From the NCBI RefSeq assembly GCF_946407605.1, contig NZ_CAMJOS010000010.1:37661-101660 (forward strand): a stretch of DNA of 64,000 nt, written 5' to 3'. The translations under genes were made by a program, and so were the position numbers. The notes under the pieces are model-generated. The model saw nothing but the letters and a program-made list of their open reading frames with translations, did no database searches and had not been told where the DNA came from. Below, piece after piece: positions 9,353-17,744 of the stretch. Numbering within the stretch: the stretch's first letter is position 1; every line of letters begins with the position of its first letter. This DNA comes from an uncultured Prevotella sp. (GTDB lineage: Bacteria > Bacteroidota > Bacteroidia > Bacteroidales > Bacteroidaceae).

Positions 9353-10527
9353 CAATTGTACACATCATGGTCCTTTGTCATCTCTGTCCAGGATGTAAAG
9401 GCCGACTGTACCAGCTCTATCTCAACGCCACCCTGCTCGGTAATCTTAAAGATATAGGTGTAGCTGTATCCGGGCTTCCACTGCATAAACTCGGCCGGCA
9501 CCACTGCCGTCTTATCCTCAGTGTCCTTAGCCATCCTGATGGTCATCGTATAGCTGCCCTGAGGATTGTTGGGGTCAATAGGCAGTACCGTGTACCATTT
9601 CTCTGTGCCATCGACGATATACTCCTCAGTGAAGGCTTCGAGCGTCTCACCTGTTTCCGGAGTGGCCTCTGGCGTCACACTATATGATTCTTCTATCTCG
9701 TTTCCAGTCAACGGGTATCTCACCGTGAAGCTGCCTATCAGGGCAATCTCCTTAGTGGTGTCCGTCGGCTTGAATGACTTTGTCTTAATCTTGTTGCCCT
9801 CCTGTTCGAAAGAGTAGGTAAACATAAACCTTACTCTCGCAAAGGGCTTCATAAACTCCAGCTGCACGGGCTTCCCGAACAGACGGGTGGGGTAGTCCGC
9901 CTCATTTCCCGTTGAGAACCACAGCTTGCTGAAGAACGGCGTTGCCGCAATGTTGGCAACCATCTTTTCCTCGGCAGTGCCATCACCATCTCTTACTGAT
10001 GACGCATTTGCCGTAAACTCAAACTTATAAGTCTCATTATTGGTCCCGTAGGCCCCAGTCAGTCCTCCAGTTACTCCAAAGAACCTATATGCCTTGGCTC
10101 CCCAGTCCCAGTACTTGATGGTCTGTTCCGGGTCGCCACCCGTTTCCTGTGCCACATACTCCCAGCCGTTAGTGTTGCTGGTTGTGGTGGCGGCGCTGCC
10201 GTCAATCCAGTTAACGGTATAGCCTGGGAACACCGTCTGGTAAGTGCTGTATGGTGTCCCGTCCGGGCCATCGTTCTTATAGCCCCACACCTTAAAGGTG
10301 GTAGTGCTCTCGCTCAGCGGCGTAGCGGCTCGGGTCATCCCATAAGCCCTGGCTCCAGCGCCTCCGTTGTTCACCGCCGTTTCCTCACCCTCTTTTGCAG
10401 AGAAGGCAATCGGCGTGCCAGTTACGGGCACATCCTGCTCGTCCGAGTCATCGGAAGAGCAACAGCTCCAGGCCATGCCCATCAGCATCACCATCGCCAT
10501 CCAAATGATATGTCCGTATTTCTTCAT
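9349..10527 (-). CDS. fimbrillin-like lipoprotein (Mfa-like domain)
   Basis: 392 residues. The signal peptide ends W-S-C-C-S-S-D-D, a lipoprotein leader with acidic residues after the cysteine. The segment GWEYVAQ, QTIKYWDWGAKAYRFFG and later KPGYSYTYIFKITEQGG are hallmarks of the Mfa-like fimbrillin fold, shared with the three large paralogues upstream (GWEYV, IKYWDY, Y-x-Y-T-Y-I-F-K-I). At 392 residues it is nearer the usual size of a fimbrial structural or accessory subunit than its 590-819-residue neighbours. It belongs to the leftward fimbrial cluster and follows the 590-residue paralogue across a 185-bp spacer with a GC-rich hairpin. Confidence 0.85.
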   Translation of the reverse strand: MKKYGHIIWMAMVMLMGMAWSCCSSDDSDEQDVPVTGTPIAFSAKEGEETAVNNGGAGARAYGMTRAATPLSESTTTFKVWGYKNDGPDGTPYSTYQTVFPGYTVNWIDGSAATTTSNTNGWEYVAQETGGDPEQTIKYWDWGAKAYRFFGVTGGLTGAYGTNNETYKFEFTANASSVRDGDGTAEEKMVANIAATPFFSKLWFSTGNEADYPTRLFGKPVQLEFMKPFARVRFMFTYSFEQEGNKIKTKSFKPTDTTKEIALIGSFTVRYPLTGNEIEESYSVTPEATPETGETLEAFTEEYIVDGTEKWYTVLPIDPNNPQGSYTMTIRMAKDTEDKTAVVPAEFMQWKPGYSYTYIFKITEQGGVEIELVQSAFTSWTEMTKDHDVYNW

Positions 10528-10529
10528 AT

Positions 10530-10660
10530 TCTTATTCTCTTTTTGTTTTCTTGTCTTATTCTTTTCTTGTCTTCTTGTCTTACATCTTCCCTCTTCCCTC
10601 TTCCCTCTTACATCTTCCTTCTTCCATCTTACCTCTTCCTTCTTATTCTTTCGCTTCTCC
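10530..10660. repeat. pyrimidine-rich CTTCCCT heptamer region
   Basis: The spacer after the 590-residue fimbrillin gene is composed of CTTGTCT, CTTCCCT and CTTCCTT-type 7-nt units on the plus strand. No gene is seen in it. It is less regular than the other arrays but of the same kind. Confidence 0.6.
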
Positions 10661-10666
10661 TTCCCG

Positions 10667-10692
10667 CCCGCCGAGGCTTAATCCTCGGCGGG
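10667..10692 (-). terminator. GC-rich hairpin after fimbrillin gene
   Basis: Perfect 10-bp stem CCCGCCGAGG / CCTCGGCGGG with a 6-nt loop, 20 bp past the stop of the 590-residue fimbrillin. No T-tract follows, so it may be a 3'-end protector or partial terminator that sets subunit ratios rather than a full terminator. Confidence 0.6.
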
Positions 10693-10712
10693 CTAGGGGA
10701 GAGCGTTAGAGA

Positions 10713-12485
10713 TTAATCAACGACCTTGATAATCTTATAATACTTTTTATTGCTGTCAGAGGTATCAATAAATTCAAAGGCATAGATACCTGCTGATGTC
10801 GGTGTGAACTTAGCACAATTGTTGTTAGTTCCATCAATGTCAATAGCATCTCCTGTGGGAGAGTCTGTTGCTAGTATTGATGAGACGGCAGTGAGGGTTG
10901 GTACACCGGTAGTAGTGACTATCAGCGATTTCATGCCTGCACCAGTGACTGTCCAAGTTGTTGGTGTGGATTCATTATCCTTAGTACCATGTTCCAGTGC
11001 ATTAGCGACACTTGCTTCAGTGATCTCCTGAGTAGCAGCACCATCACCTGTAGTATTAGTCACAAGATAGAGTTTAGCATTGGTTCCAACAGTCAGCGTC
11101 TGTAAAGTTCCGCTCTTATCAACCACAACATAGATGTTGCTGCTCTTCTTATATTCGGCAGTTGCTGCAGCTGTCGGATTAACACCCTTAGCGTAGGTCG
11201 TAATGCTGGGAATGCTAACTGTTGTAATAGTCTCCTGACTGCCATCCTGAGCATCGGTAACTGTGGCATCAAGAGTAATGGGATATAGACCTATAATGGA
11301 ACCTGTAGTGGTATTTGTATTATCGCTAATCTTAAAAATATAGGTATACTTGTAGTTGGGCTTCCATTGTGCATAAGCTGCAGGGATAACGGCTGTTGCT
11401 CCAGTACAAGTAATCTCTTCACCAGTTTTGTCACGAGAAACAAGGGTGAAATCCATCTTCAGATTCAGAGCATTTGAGTTTTGAGGGTTTGGAAGGACAG
11501 TAATGACGTCAGTGGAGGTCGCAGCATTAGAAGTACGACCGAGATAATTACCTGTTGCTTCTTCATATTCCTTAGTAGCATAGTTTGATAATGTAGAACT
11601 GAACGTATTGATTTTTGTATCAGTTGTTGGAGCAGGGGAAGTCGTCTCTAATGCTAATTGAGGCTTGCCATTTGTGTCAAAAGTAATTTTATACTGACCA
11701 CCTATAGGAATATTGCTTCCGTAGAGGGCAGGAGTTGTTGTAGAAGTTCCTGTAGCAGCAGGATAGAATTTTACGTCTTTCACAGAATATCCTGGAATTG
11801 TTTCATAGAACTTAAGTTCTACTTTTGACAAGAAAGATAGAAACTCAAGTTGAACCTCAGTAGGAGAAGTTGAAGAAGGTACGATAATCTTCTTATTGGA
11901 GATGTAGCATTCGCCAAGTTGATTTGCAGTACCTTCCAGCGTATAAGTGGATGCAGCAAGTGCAGATGCTTTTGCATAAGTCTTAGGATCTCCTGTTCCT
12001 TTTCCCAATGAATATGCAAAGAAATCATACTGGCTAGCGTTGTAATCCCAATACTTGATAGACTGATCAATACCAGTTGCTGTTGCATTACTAGCAACAC
12101 CATTATTATTTAATACAATTGGGGACGTAGTTCCATCTGTTGTAGTTCCATATGGTAGGTTCTTGTAGTTTACATATTCCCATCCAGCAGAGTTGGATTC
12201 TGTTGTCAGTTGGGTGTTAGCAACAAAGTTAACCTGATAATTATCAAATACTGTCTGAGGAGTACTACTAACAGTTTTATAACCGAACAAAACGAAATTA
12301 TTGTTCAGTGAAGTTGCGGCACTAGAGCCTCCTGCTCTCGTTACAGTAGCTGTTTCCATGTTGAAGCTAATAGCTCCACCATCATTGGTTAGTAGGCTCT
12401 GGTCTCCTACATAGCTTTCGTCTGTGCAGCCTGCCAGGGTTGTCAAGGCGATTGCTGCGAAGAATAGTTTCTTCTTCATACTCAT
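10713..12485 (-). CDS. large fimbrillin lipoprotein (paralogue 3)
   Basis: 590 residues (an internal ATG two codons later is equally possible). Lipoprotein leader with lipobox T-L-A-G-C, then T-D-E-S. Fimbrillin marks are AGWEYVNYKNLPYG, QSIKYWDYNASQYDFFAYSLG, PNYKYTYIFKISDNTN and ETITTVSIPSITTY. The C-terminus YYKIIKVVD matches the VIKV endings of the two upstream paralogues. These three proteins share order of motifs over most of their length and clearly arose by tandem duplication. The gene is preceded by a 667-bp intergenic region rich in hairpins, which suggests separate post-transcriptional control. Likely a major or minor pilus shaft subunit of the Mfa/Fim type V pilus class; which one cannot be told. 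Confidence 0.85.
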   Translation of the reverse strand: MSMKKKLFFAAIALTTLAGCTDESYVGDQSLLTNDGGAISFNMETATVTRAGGSSAATSLNNNFVLFGYKTVSSTPQTVFDNYQVNFVANTQLTTESNSAGWEYVNYKNLPYGTTTDGTTSPIVLNNNGVASNATATGIDQSIKYWDYNASQYDFFAYSLGKGTGDPKTYAKASALAASTYTLEGTANQLGECYISNKKIIVPSSTSPTEVQLEFLSFLSKVELKFYETIPGYSVKDVKFYPAATGTSTTTPALYGSNIPIGGQYKITFDTNGKPQLALETTSPAPTTDTKINTFSSTLSNYATKEYEEATGNYLGRTSNAATSTDVITVLPNPQNSNALNLKMDFTLVSRDKTGEEITCTGATAVIPAAYAQWKPNYKYTYIFKISDNTNTTTGSIIGLYPITLDATVTDAQDGSQETITTVSIPSITTYAKGVNPTAAATAEYKKSSNIYVVVDKSGTLQTLTVGTNAKLYLVTNTTGDGAATQEITEASVANALEHGTKDNESTPTTWTVTGAGMKSLIVTTTGVPTLTAVSSILATDSPTGDAIDIDGTNNNCAKFTPTSAGIYAFEFIDTSDSNKKYYKIIKVVD

Positions 12486-12654
12486 TACGTTTAGTTAATA
12501 TTGTTGTTATTTCTTTTTACTATTTTGTTACTTACATCTTTTTTGCTGGATCACTAAGAAAAACTTTTTCTCTAACTAGGGAATTTTTTCTCCCTAACCT
12601 ACGCGTAAAAACGCCCTTTTCTCATAGAGTCCCTCATTGTTAATTTTTTTCTTT

Positions 12655-12800
12655 TGTCACACAGATATCACAGATAACACAGATATGAATTCGTGCAATT
12701 CGTGAAATTCTTGCGTCCCTTCGGTAGCAAGCGAGCAAAGCTCGAGCGCGTGGTTCTTTTTCTTTATCTGTTTAATCCGTTCCATCTGTGGTCGTTGTTT
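12655..12800 (+). repeat. composite interspersed repeat with two-hairpin element
   Basis: Starts with CACAGATATCACAGATAACA-type units, continues with AATTCGTGCAATTCGTGAAA units, and has a two-hairpin element at 12711-12749 right after ATTC: TTGC...GCAA, then CGAGC-AAA-GCTCG, then AGCGC. It ends with TCTGTTTAATCC-like units. The CACAGAT phrase recurs inside the NIF3 gene at 21120-21172. Confidence 0.75.
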
Positions 12801-12982
12801 CTATTCGTTTTAATTTGTTGTAGCGCTGAGGCCCGGACTCTTACGCGTACCTTATTTATATATGGGTCAGTCTTTCGGGTTCCACCCTTGCGGCCTATCC
12901 CTTTCACCCTTGGGAGGTATCCCTTTCAAACTTTCCCATTTTCTGTTCTATTTTCTTGTTCTTTTTACTTTTTTCTTTGTAA

Positions 12983-13009
12983 CCAAGTGGGGAGTCGAAC
13001 CCCACTTGG
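12983..13009. repeat. empty target hairpin
   Basis: CCAAGTGGGG / CCCCACTTGG stem with loop AGTCGAA. It is the uninterrupted form of the sequence split by a two-hairpin element at 13105-13134. Superficially like a tRNA T-arm, but no tRNA surrounds it. Confidence 0.8.
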
Positions 13010-13034
13010 TTTGGGGAATCCCTGCTGATGAGTC

Positions 13035-13065
13035 GCGCTCGAGCTTGCTCGCTTCGCTCTGCGAA
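13035..13065 (-). repeat. two-hairpin element copy (filled target site)
   Basis: 31 nt. Minus strand: GGTTC, then TTCGC-AGA-GCGAA, then CGAGC-AA-GCTCG, then AGCGC, then GACTC. The flanks GGTTC|GACTC equal the centre of the empty target hairpins at 12983 and 15117. Confidence 0.8.
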
Positions 13066-13104
13066 GAACCTCGACAGGGTTGTTTTTACTTAACCAAGGG
13101 AGTC

Positions 13105-13134
13105 GCGCTCGGCTATGCCGCTTCGCTCAGCGAA
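13105..13134 (-). repeat. two-hairpin element copy (filled target site)
   Basis: 30 nt. Minus strand: GGGGTTC, then TTCGC-TGA-GCGAA, then CGGC-ATA-GCCG, then AGCGC, then GACTCCC. Removing it restores the CCAAG..GGAGTC|GAACCCCACTTGG hairpin seen intact at 12983-13009, with no target duplication. Confidence 0.85.
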
Positions 13135-13158
13135 GAACCCCACTTGGCTATGAAATGA

Positions 13159-15024
13159 TTAGTTAACTACCTTGATGACCTTAACGCCATAAACACCATT
13201 ATTCTCAATGTACTTGGTATAGTACTTGGTGCCTGGTGCAGCTGTTCCTGAGGCAGCAGTATAAGCAGAGCCATCATATGTGTATAGACCTGTTACATCA
13301 TCACCAACAGCTTTTGTCACTTCTTGGTATTTGTTAACGGGACTGCTAGCAGCTGTCTTGGTATAAACGAAAGCATATGTTCCTGCAGAAGCAAATGCTT
13401 TCAACTTACCTACAGTACCAACTGTTAATCCAGTAATCTTATTACCATCAACAAGAGGAATCTCTGTTTCTGTAAGGCCGACACCATCTGTAACAGGAGT
13501 TAAAGTGATTTCATTGCGGCCTACATATGTTTCACTTGTGTTAGATACGTATGTATTCAAAGCATCCAATACTTCTGCCTCTGTAGCACCTGCTTTCGAT
13601 ACAGTATAAAGAACAGCCTTACCAGTCATGTCAAGAAGTGTTCCATCCTCAGTTACTGTCACATAAACAACATCACTTGTTTTGTACTCATTGTTAGTTG
13701 TTACGTTAGAAGTAACTGAATAGGTGGTAATACTTGGAGTGGCAACAGTAGTGATGGTTTCTTGAGTATTTTCTTCAGAGTCAACAACAACAGCATCAAA
13801 GGTAATAGGATAGAGACCTTCAGGACCTGTAGCAACATCTGTTTTACCATTGGTGTTGTCGGAAATCTTAAAGATGTAGGTGTAAGCATAGTTGCTCTTC
13901 CACTGTGTGTACTGAGCAGGAACCAGTGCTGTAGCACCATGAACGGTGATTTCTTCACCAGAGCCATCAGTAGATTCCAATGTGTAGTCAACTTTCAAAG
14001 TAAGAACAGAACCTGACTCATTTGGCAATACAATAGAATATTCACCAGCAGACTTACCAGTCTCTACAGCCCAAGTAGGCTGTGCAGAATTACGAGCAAG
14101 CCAAATATTACCAGTTGTCTTCTCATAGTTTTCCTTTGCACCATAAGTCAGAGTACCATACGTCTGGTTGGCTGTTTTTGTTCCCTCTGAGGCAAAAGAG
14201 ATATGAGCCTTGTTGTAGTCCGCATCGCCTTTATTGGCTGAGCCGACAGTTGGGAAATAAACAGTACTAGTACCTGTAGAAGGTAGCACAGCACTTGCAG
14301 CATAGAGAGCTACAGTTCCTGCAGCTGTTCCGCTGGCTGAAGGATAGAACTGCACATTCTTTACTGAATAGCCAGGAATGGTCTCATACAAACCTACGCG
14401 AATCTTGGCAACGAGGGCGCGGAAAGTGAGGTTGACTTGCTGTTGGTATTCAGGAAGTCCCGTTACCTTTGGATTATAGGCAGTAACCAGGTCAGAGATG
14501 TAAACCTTTGCTAAATCAGATGCGCTACCTGTAAAGGTGTAAGCAGCAGAAGTCAGAGTTGCATCGTGAGCAAGAGAAGATACCGTTGCAGAACCGCCGC
14601 CCAAAGAATAGGCCCAGAAGTCATACTGCTTGGCTGCATAGTCCCAGTACTTGATAGTCTGCGCTTTAGCCTCTGTTTTGCCTGAAAGTATAGCCTGACC
14701 TACATACTCCCAGTTTGCAGTATTAGACAAGGTTTTGTCTGCGGTATTCTTTGTCCAGTTAACGTTGTAGTTATCGAAAACCTCAACAACAGAACTTCCA
14801 ACAGTTTTGATACCCTCAACAACAAAATTATTGTTCAACTTACCAGCAGCATCAGCGCCAACATGATTGCCAGCACGGGTAATAGCTTTGGCACTAGAGT
14901 TAAACATAATGGCTCCACCATAGTTCTCATTCGGGTTGGGGCTATTGCTTTCCCCCACGAAGGTGTCGTCAGAGCAACTGGCTAACGCTACGAGAGCAGT
15001 TGCGAATAATAAATACTTTTTCAT
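13159..15024 (-). CDS. large fimbrillin lipoprotein (paralogue 2)
   Basis: 621 residues from ATG at 15024; an upstream in-frame TTG is less likely because M-K-K-Y starts a clean lipoprotein leader with lipobox A-L-A-S-C, then S-D-D. Fimbrillin marks are NWEYVGQAIL, QTIKYWDYAAKQYDFWAYSLG, NYAYTYIFKISDNTNG and QETITTVATPSITTY. The C-terminus carries a PGTKYYTKY segment and ends GVKVIKVVN. It is closely related to the flanking fimbrillins and shares with 10713-12485 a similar upstream segment (ATAAATAAGGT...CGGGCCTCA), so duplication included regulatory DNA. Probable pilus subunit exported as a lipoprotein and polymerised at the surface; the particular role is inferred from family only. Confidence 0.85.
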   Translation of the reverse strand: MKKYLLFATALVALASCSDDTFVGESNSPNPNENYGGAIMFNSSAKAITRAGNHVGADAAGKLNNNFVVEGIKTVGSSVVEVFDNYNVNWTKNTADKTLSNTANWEYVGQAILSGKTEAKAQTIKYWDYAAKQYDFWAYSLGGGSATVSSLAHDATLTSAAYTFTGSASDLAKVYISDLVTAYNPKVTGLPEYQQQVNLTFRALVAKIRVGLYETIPGYSVKNVQFYPSASGTAAGTVALYAASAVLPSTGTSTVYFPTVGSANKGDADYNKAHISFASEGTKTANQTYGTLTYGAKENYEKTTGNIWLARNSAQPTWAVETGKSAGEYSIVLPNESGSVLTLKVDYTLESTDGSGEEITVHGATALVPAQYTQWKSNYAYTYIFKISDNTNGKTDVATGPEGLYPITFDAVVVDSEENTQETITTVATPSITTYSVTSNVTTNNEYKTSDVVYVTVTEDGTLLDMTGKAVLYTVSKAGATEAEVLDALNTYVSNTSETYVGRNEITLTPVTDGVGLTETEIPLVDGNKITGLTVGTVGKLKAFASAGTYAFVYTKTAASSPVNKYQEVTKAVGDDVTGLYTYDGSAYTAASGTAAPGTKYYTKYIENNGVYGVKVIKVVN

Positions 15025-15116
15025 AAGCAAATATGTTATTAGTTATTTTATATTTTTTCTTTTTGCACGTTGAGGCCCGGCCTTTCCGTGCATGAACCTT
15101 ATTTATAATAGGAGTC

Positions 15117-15139
15117 CATCTGGGAGTCGAACCCAGATG
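15117..15139. repeat. empty target hairpin after fimbrillin gene
   Basis: CATCTGGG / CCCAGATG stem with the same AGTCGAA loop as the hairpin at 12983-13009. It lies 15 bp past the stop of the 819-residue fimbrillin and contains an uninterrupted GAGTC|GAACC site. Confidence 0.75.
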
Positions 15140-15154
15140 AACCTATAGAGAGTT

Positions 15155-17614
15155 TTATTGCACCTTGATAACCTTGACGTAGTATTCACCATCGTTCTTG
15201 GTGTACTTGTCGAAGTAGGTCTGACCAACGATAGCGGTTTCAGTAGCGCCACAAGCCACCTTAGCGGCAGTAGTGTCTTGGATGAACCAACCCTTAACCT
15301 GCTGAGGCAGAATGACACAGTAGATGTATTTGTCATTTACTGAATCATAATAGTAGTAGGCTGTACCATCTTGAGGAGTTGCATCGGTGTTTGCAACATA
15401 AGTACCAGGAGTAGTACCCTCAACAAAGAGAGAGCCGCCAAAGTCTGCATAGTTGACATTGTGGGCAGCTGTATAGCTCATGCCATTGTTGGTGGTGTAA
15501 TAATATGTCACCTCAGACTTTGCATAACCGCTGGCAATGGTGTTACCTGCAGCATCCAGATAGAGGTTGTTCACACCCTGTCCGATGAATACGTTCGCCT
15601 CTATACTATAATTGGGAACAATGTATGAGAAGTACTTCACACCCTTCTGAGCATCGAAGTATTCAGTAGTGATATCGTCGCTTGCATCACCAGGGGTACC
15701 ATTATCGTCAACATGATGGTAGCTATAAGGAGCAGCGGCATAAGCATAGCGATAGTAACCAGACACACCACTCAAAGAAGGTATGCTAATTGGCTCGAAA
15801 TAGTCAGTGGTTGTAGTAGAAGCCGTCTTTGTATATACGAAAGCATAGGTCGTGTTGGCAGCTGGTCTGAAACGCAGAGCCTGGTCGGTACCAACAGTTA
15901 TTGCATTGCCGTCAGCTCCGAACTGTACGCTGTTGGTAAGGGCATACTTGTCGGCTGCATCAATGTTAGTGATGTCTGCTACAGCAGTTGCCTGAGTCAG
16001 CACGAGACCGCTACGTCCCTTGATGGTACCAGCGGCAGCATCGTCGTCCTGCATCTGCAGGGCGTCAACAACCTCAGCCTCGGTCTTGCTTGCGGGAATG
16101 GTGTAGAGAGCAGCCTTGCCAGTAAGCGTTACAAGAGCATCACCTTCGTTGACGGTAACAAAGATGTCCTGACCATTAACGGTATACTCGTCAGCGTTAA
16201 CTACAGTAGACTTCTGCTGATAAGTAGTGATGCTGGGAGTCATCACGGTGGTGATGGTCTCCTGAGTAGCATCGTTGTCCTCTGCATTCTCAACTACAGC
16301 ATCGAAAGTAATGGGGTAGAGGCCTGCCGGGTCGCTGTTGACAGTTGCATCGTCAGCTTGAGTGGGGTCATAGACGCCAGTGCGACCGTTGGTCTTGTCA
16401 CTAATCTTAAATAAATAGGTGTAAGCATAGCCCGGTTTCCATGTCGTGTAGATGCTGGGCACCTGGGCCTTGGCGTTCTTAACATGAATCTCTTCACCAC
16501 CTCCATCGATAGCCTCAAGAGTGAAATCAACACGGAGGTTGAGGTTTGCACCTGTTTCATTGGGAAGATAGATGACATAGTAGTTGTTAGCAGCATCACC
16601 TGCGAAAGAAGCAGTGCTCGAAGTTCGTCCGAGGAATTTTGTTCCTTTCTTCTCACCTTCCTCAGCAATAGTGTAGTTCAATCCGCCCCATTTAATAGTG
16701 GTAGTCTGAGTTACGCCTGATTTGGGGGCAAATGTCACGTGTGCTTTGTTGTCATCTGTAGCTGAAGAACCATCTACAGAAGGGAAGGTAACGGTGTATG
16801 TACCCTCGGTGTAGATATCTGCACCAGCAGAGAAAAGGGTTGCATCATCAACAATCTGATCGGCATCCAATACACCACCTGTTTTTGTTAGAAGTCCACC
16901 CTTTGTGTAGAACTTCACATCTTTTACACTATAGCCAGGAATGGTCTCATAGATACCAATACGTACCTTGGTTCCGAGCTGACGGAAAGACAGCTTAACA
17001 GGGTCATCGCCATATTGTGCCTTTTTCACTGTAGTGAGGTCTGAAATATAGCATTGGCTGAGGTCATCGGCAGTACCTGTAAAAGTATAAGCTCCGGTAG
17101 CTGTAGCGTTGGGATCAATAGCAGAAACCAAAACCTGTCCGCCTGCGGGATTGCCTTCGAAAATAGCCGTCTTGGAACCTGTTGACCATGCAATGAAATC
17201 ATACTGGTCAGCATAATAGTCCCAGTACTTAATGGTCTGGCGAGTAATGCCGTGATCAATGGCAGGCTTAATACGTCCCTTGCCCACATACTCCCAGTTA
17301 GCCACATTACTCTCTGTGGTATGGGCTGTGTTTTCTGTGTATTCTACCAAATAGTTGTCAAAAACAACAACGCCATCGGTGGCAGCAGTGGAACTACCTT
17401 TCTTTCCTGCTACTACAAACTTATAGTTAAGTTTTTCAGCAGCGTCCTTGCCGATGTAATCGGCACGGGTCATACCTTTGTTCAGCGAACTGAACACAAT
17501 GGGCCTCTCTACTTCCGGGTTAGTAACGGGAGCATTCTCGGCAAGCTCATCGCCAGTGCAGCTAAAAAGCGCTACGCTTGTTAGGGCTGCGAAGATTAAA
17601 TAGACTTTTTTCAT
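15155..17614 (-). CDS. large fimbrillin lipoprotein (paralogue 1)
   Basis: 819 residues, the longest paralogue. Lipobox A-L-F-S-C, then T-G-D-E. Fimbrillin marks are NWEYVGKGRI, QTIKYWDYYADQYDFIAWS, GYAYTYLFKISDKTNG and QETITTVMTPSITTY. After the shared core it has roughly 180 extra residues, very rich in Tyr (YYRYAYAAAPYSYH, YYYTTNNGMSY, DGTAYYYYDS), before the common ending GEYYVKVIKVQ. Those modules resemble the YYTY units in the giant protein at the end of the cluster. First of three tandem fimbrillins after the DUF5119 gene; probable pilus subunit, with the Tyr-rich part possibly a binding or domain-swap region (inference). Confidence 0.85.
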   Translation of the reverse strand: MKKVYLIFAALTSVALFSCTGDELAENAPVTNPEVERPIVFSSLNKGMTRADYIGKDAAEKLNYKFVVAGKKGSSTAATDGVVVFDNYLVEYTENTAHTTESNVANWEYVGKGRIKPAIDHGITRQTIKYWDYYADQYDFIAWSTGSKTAIFEGNPAGGQVLVSAIDPNATATGAYTFTGTADDLSQCYISDLTTVKKAQYGDDPVKLSFRQLGTKVRIGIYETIPGYSVKDVKFYTKGGLLTKTGGVLDADQIVDDATLFSAGADIYTEGTYTVTFPSVDGSSATDDNKAHVTFAPKSGVTQTTTIKWGGLNYTIAEEGEKKGTKFLGRTSSTASFAGDAANNYYVIYLPNETGANLNLRVDFTLEAIDGGGEEIHVKNAKAQVPSIYTTWKPGYAYTYLFKISDKTNGRTGVYDPTQADDATVNSDPAGLYPITFDAVVENAEDNDATQETITTVMTPSITTYQQKSTVVNADEYTVNGQDIFVTVNEGDALVTLTGKAALYTIPASKTEAEVVDALQMQDDDAAAGTIKGRSGLVLTQATAVADITNIDAADKYALTNSVQFGADGNAITVGTDQALRFRPAANTTYAFVYTKTASTTTTDYFEPISIPSLSGVSGYYRYAYAAAPYSYHHVDDNGTPGDASDDITTEYFDAQKGVKYFSYIVPNYSIEANVFIGQGVNNLYLDAAGNTIASGYAKSEVTYYYTTNNGMSYTAAHNVNYADFGGSLFVEGTTPGTYVANTDATPQDGTAYYYYDSVNDKYIYCVILPQQVKGWFIQDTTAAKVACGATETAIVGQTYFDKYTKNDGEYYVKVIKVQ

Positions 17615-17744
17615 AACTGTACAGTTTTAATTATTTGTTCTTTTTTTTCTCTTTTTGTTCTCTCCTTTTTGACTCTTGACTCGTATTCATTGGTCTTAAG
17701 CCACGTTATTCTTAGTTTTTATTGTCATTCCTCCTTCATGTTTG

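Larger units (their letters stand above)
12486..13158. promoter_or_regulatory. hairpin- and repeat-rich intergenic region
   Basis: No convincing gene. In minus-strand order it contains: target hairpins filled by two-hairpin elements (13105-13134, 13035-13065); an empty target hairpin (12983-13009); an ATAAATAAGGT...CGGGCCTCA segment (about 12826-12862), also present before the 15024 gene; a composite repeat (12655-12800); and three hairpins close to the start codon: GCGT-AAAA-ACGC (12603-12614), TAGGGA/TCCCTA (12577-12596) and AGAAAAA/TTTTTCT (12557-12571). Confidence 0.7.

Noticed and set aside
12440..13158. Plus-strand frames of 60-110 codons in the fimbrillin intergenic region
   Set aside because: They are translations of repeats and hairpins with no start signal or family features.
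12983..15139. tRNA genes suggested by GGTTCGACTCCC-like T-arm hairpins
   Set aside because: Only the single arm is present; no acceptor, D or anticodon arms surround either hairpin.
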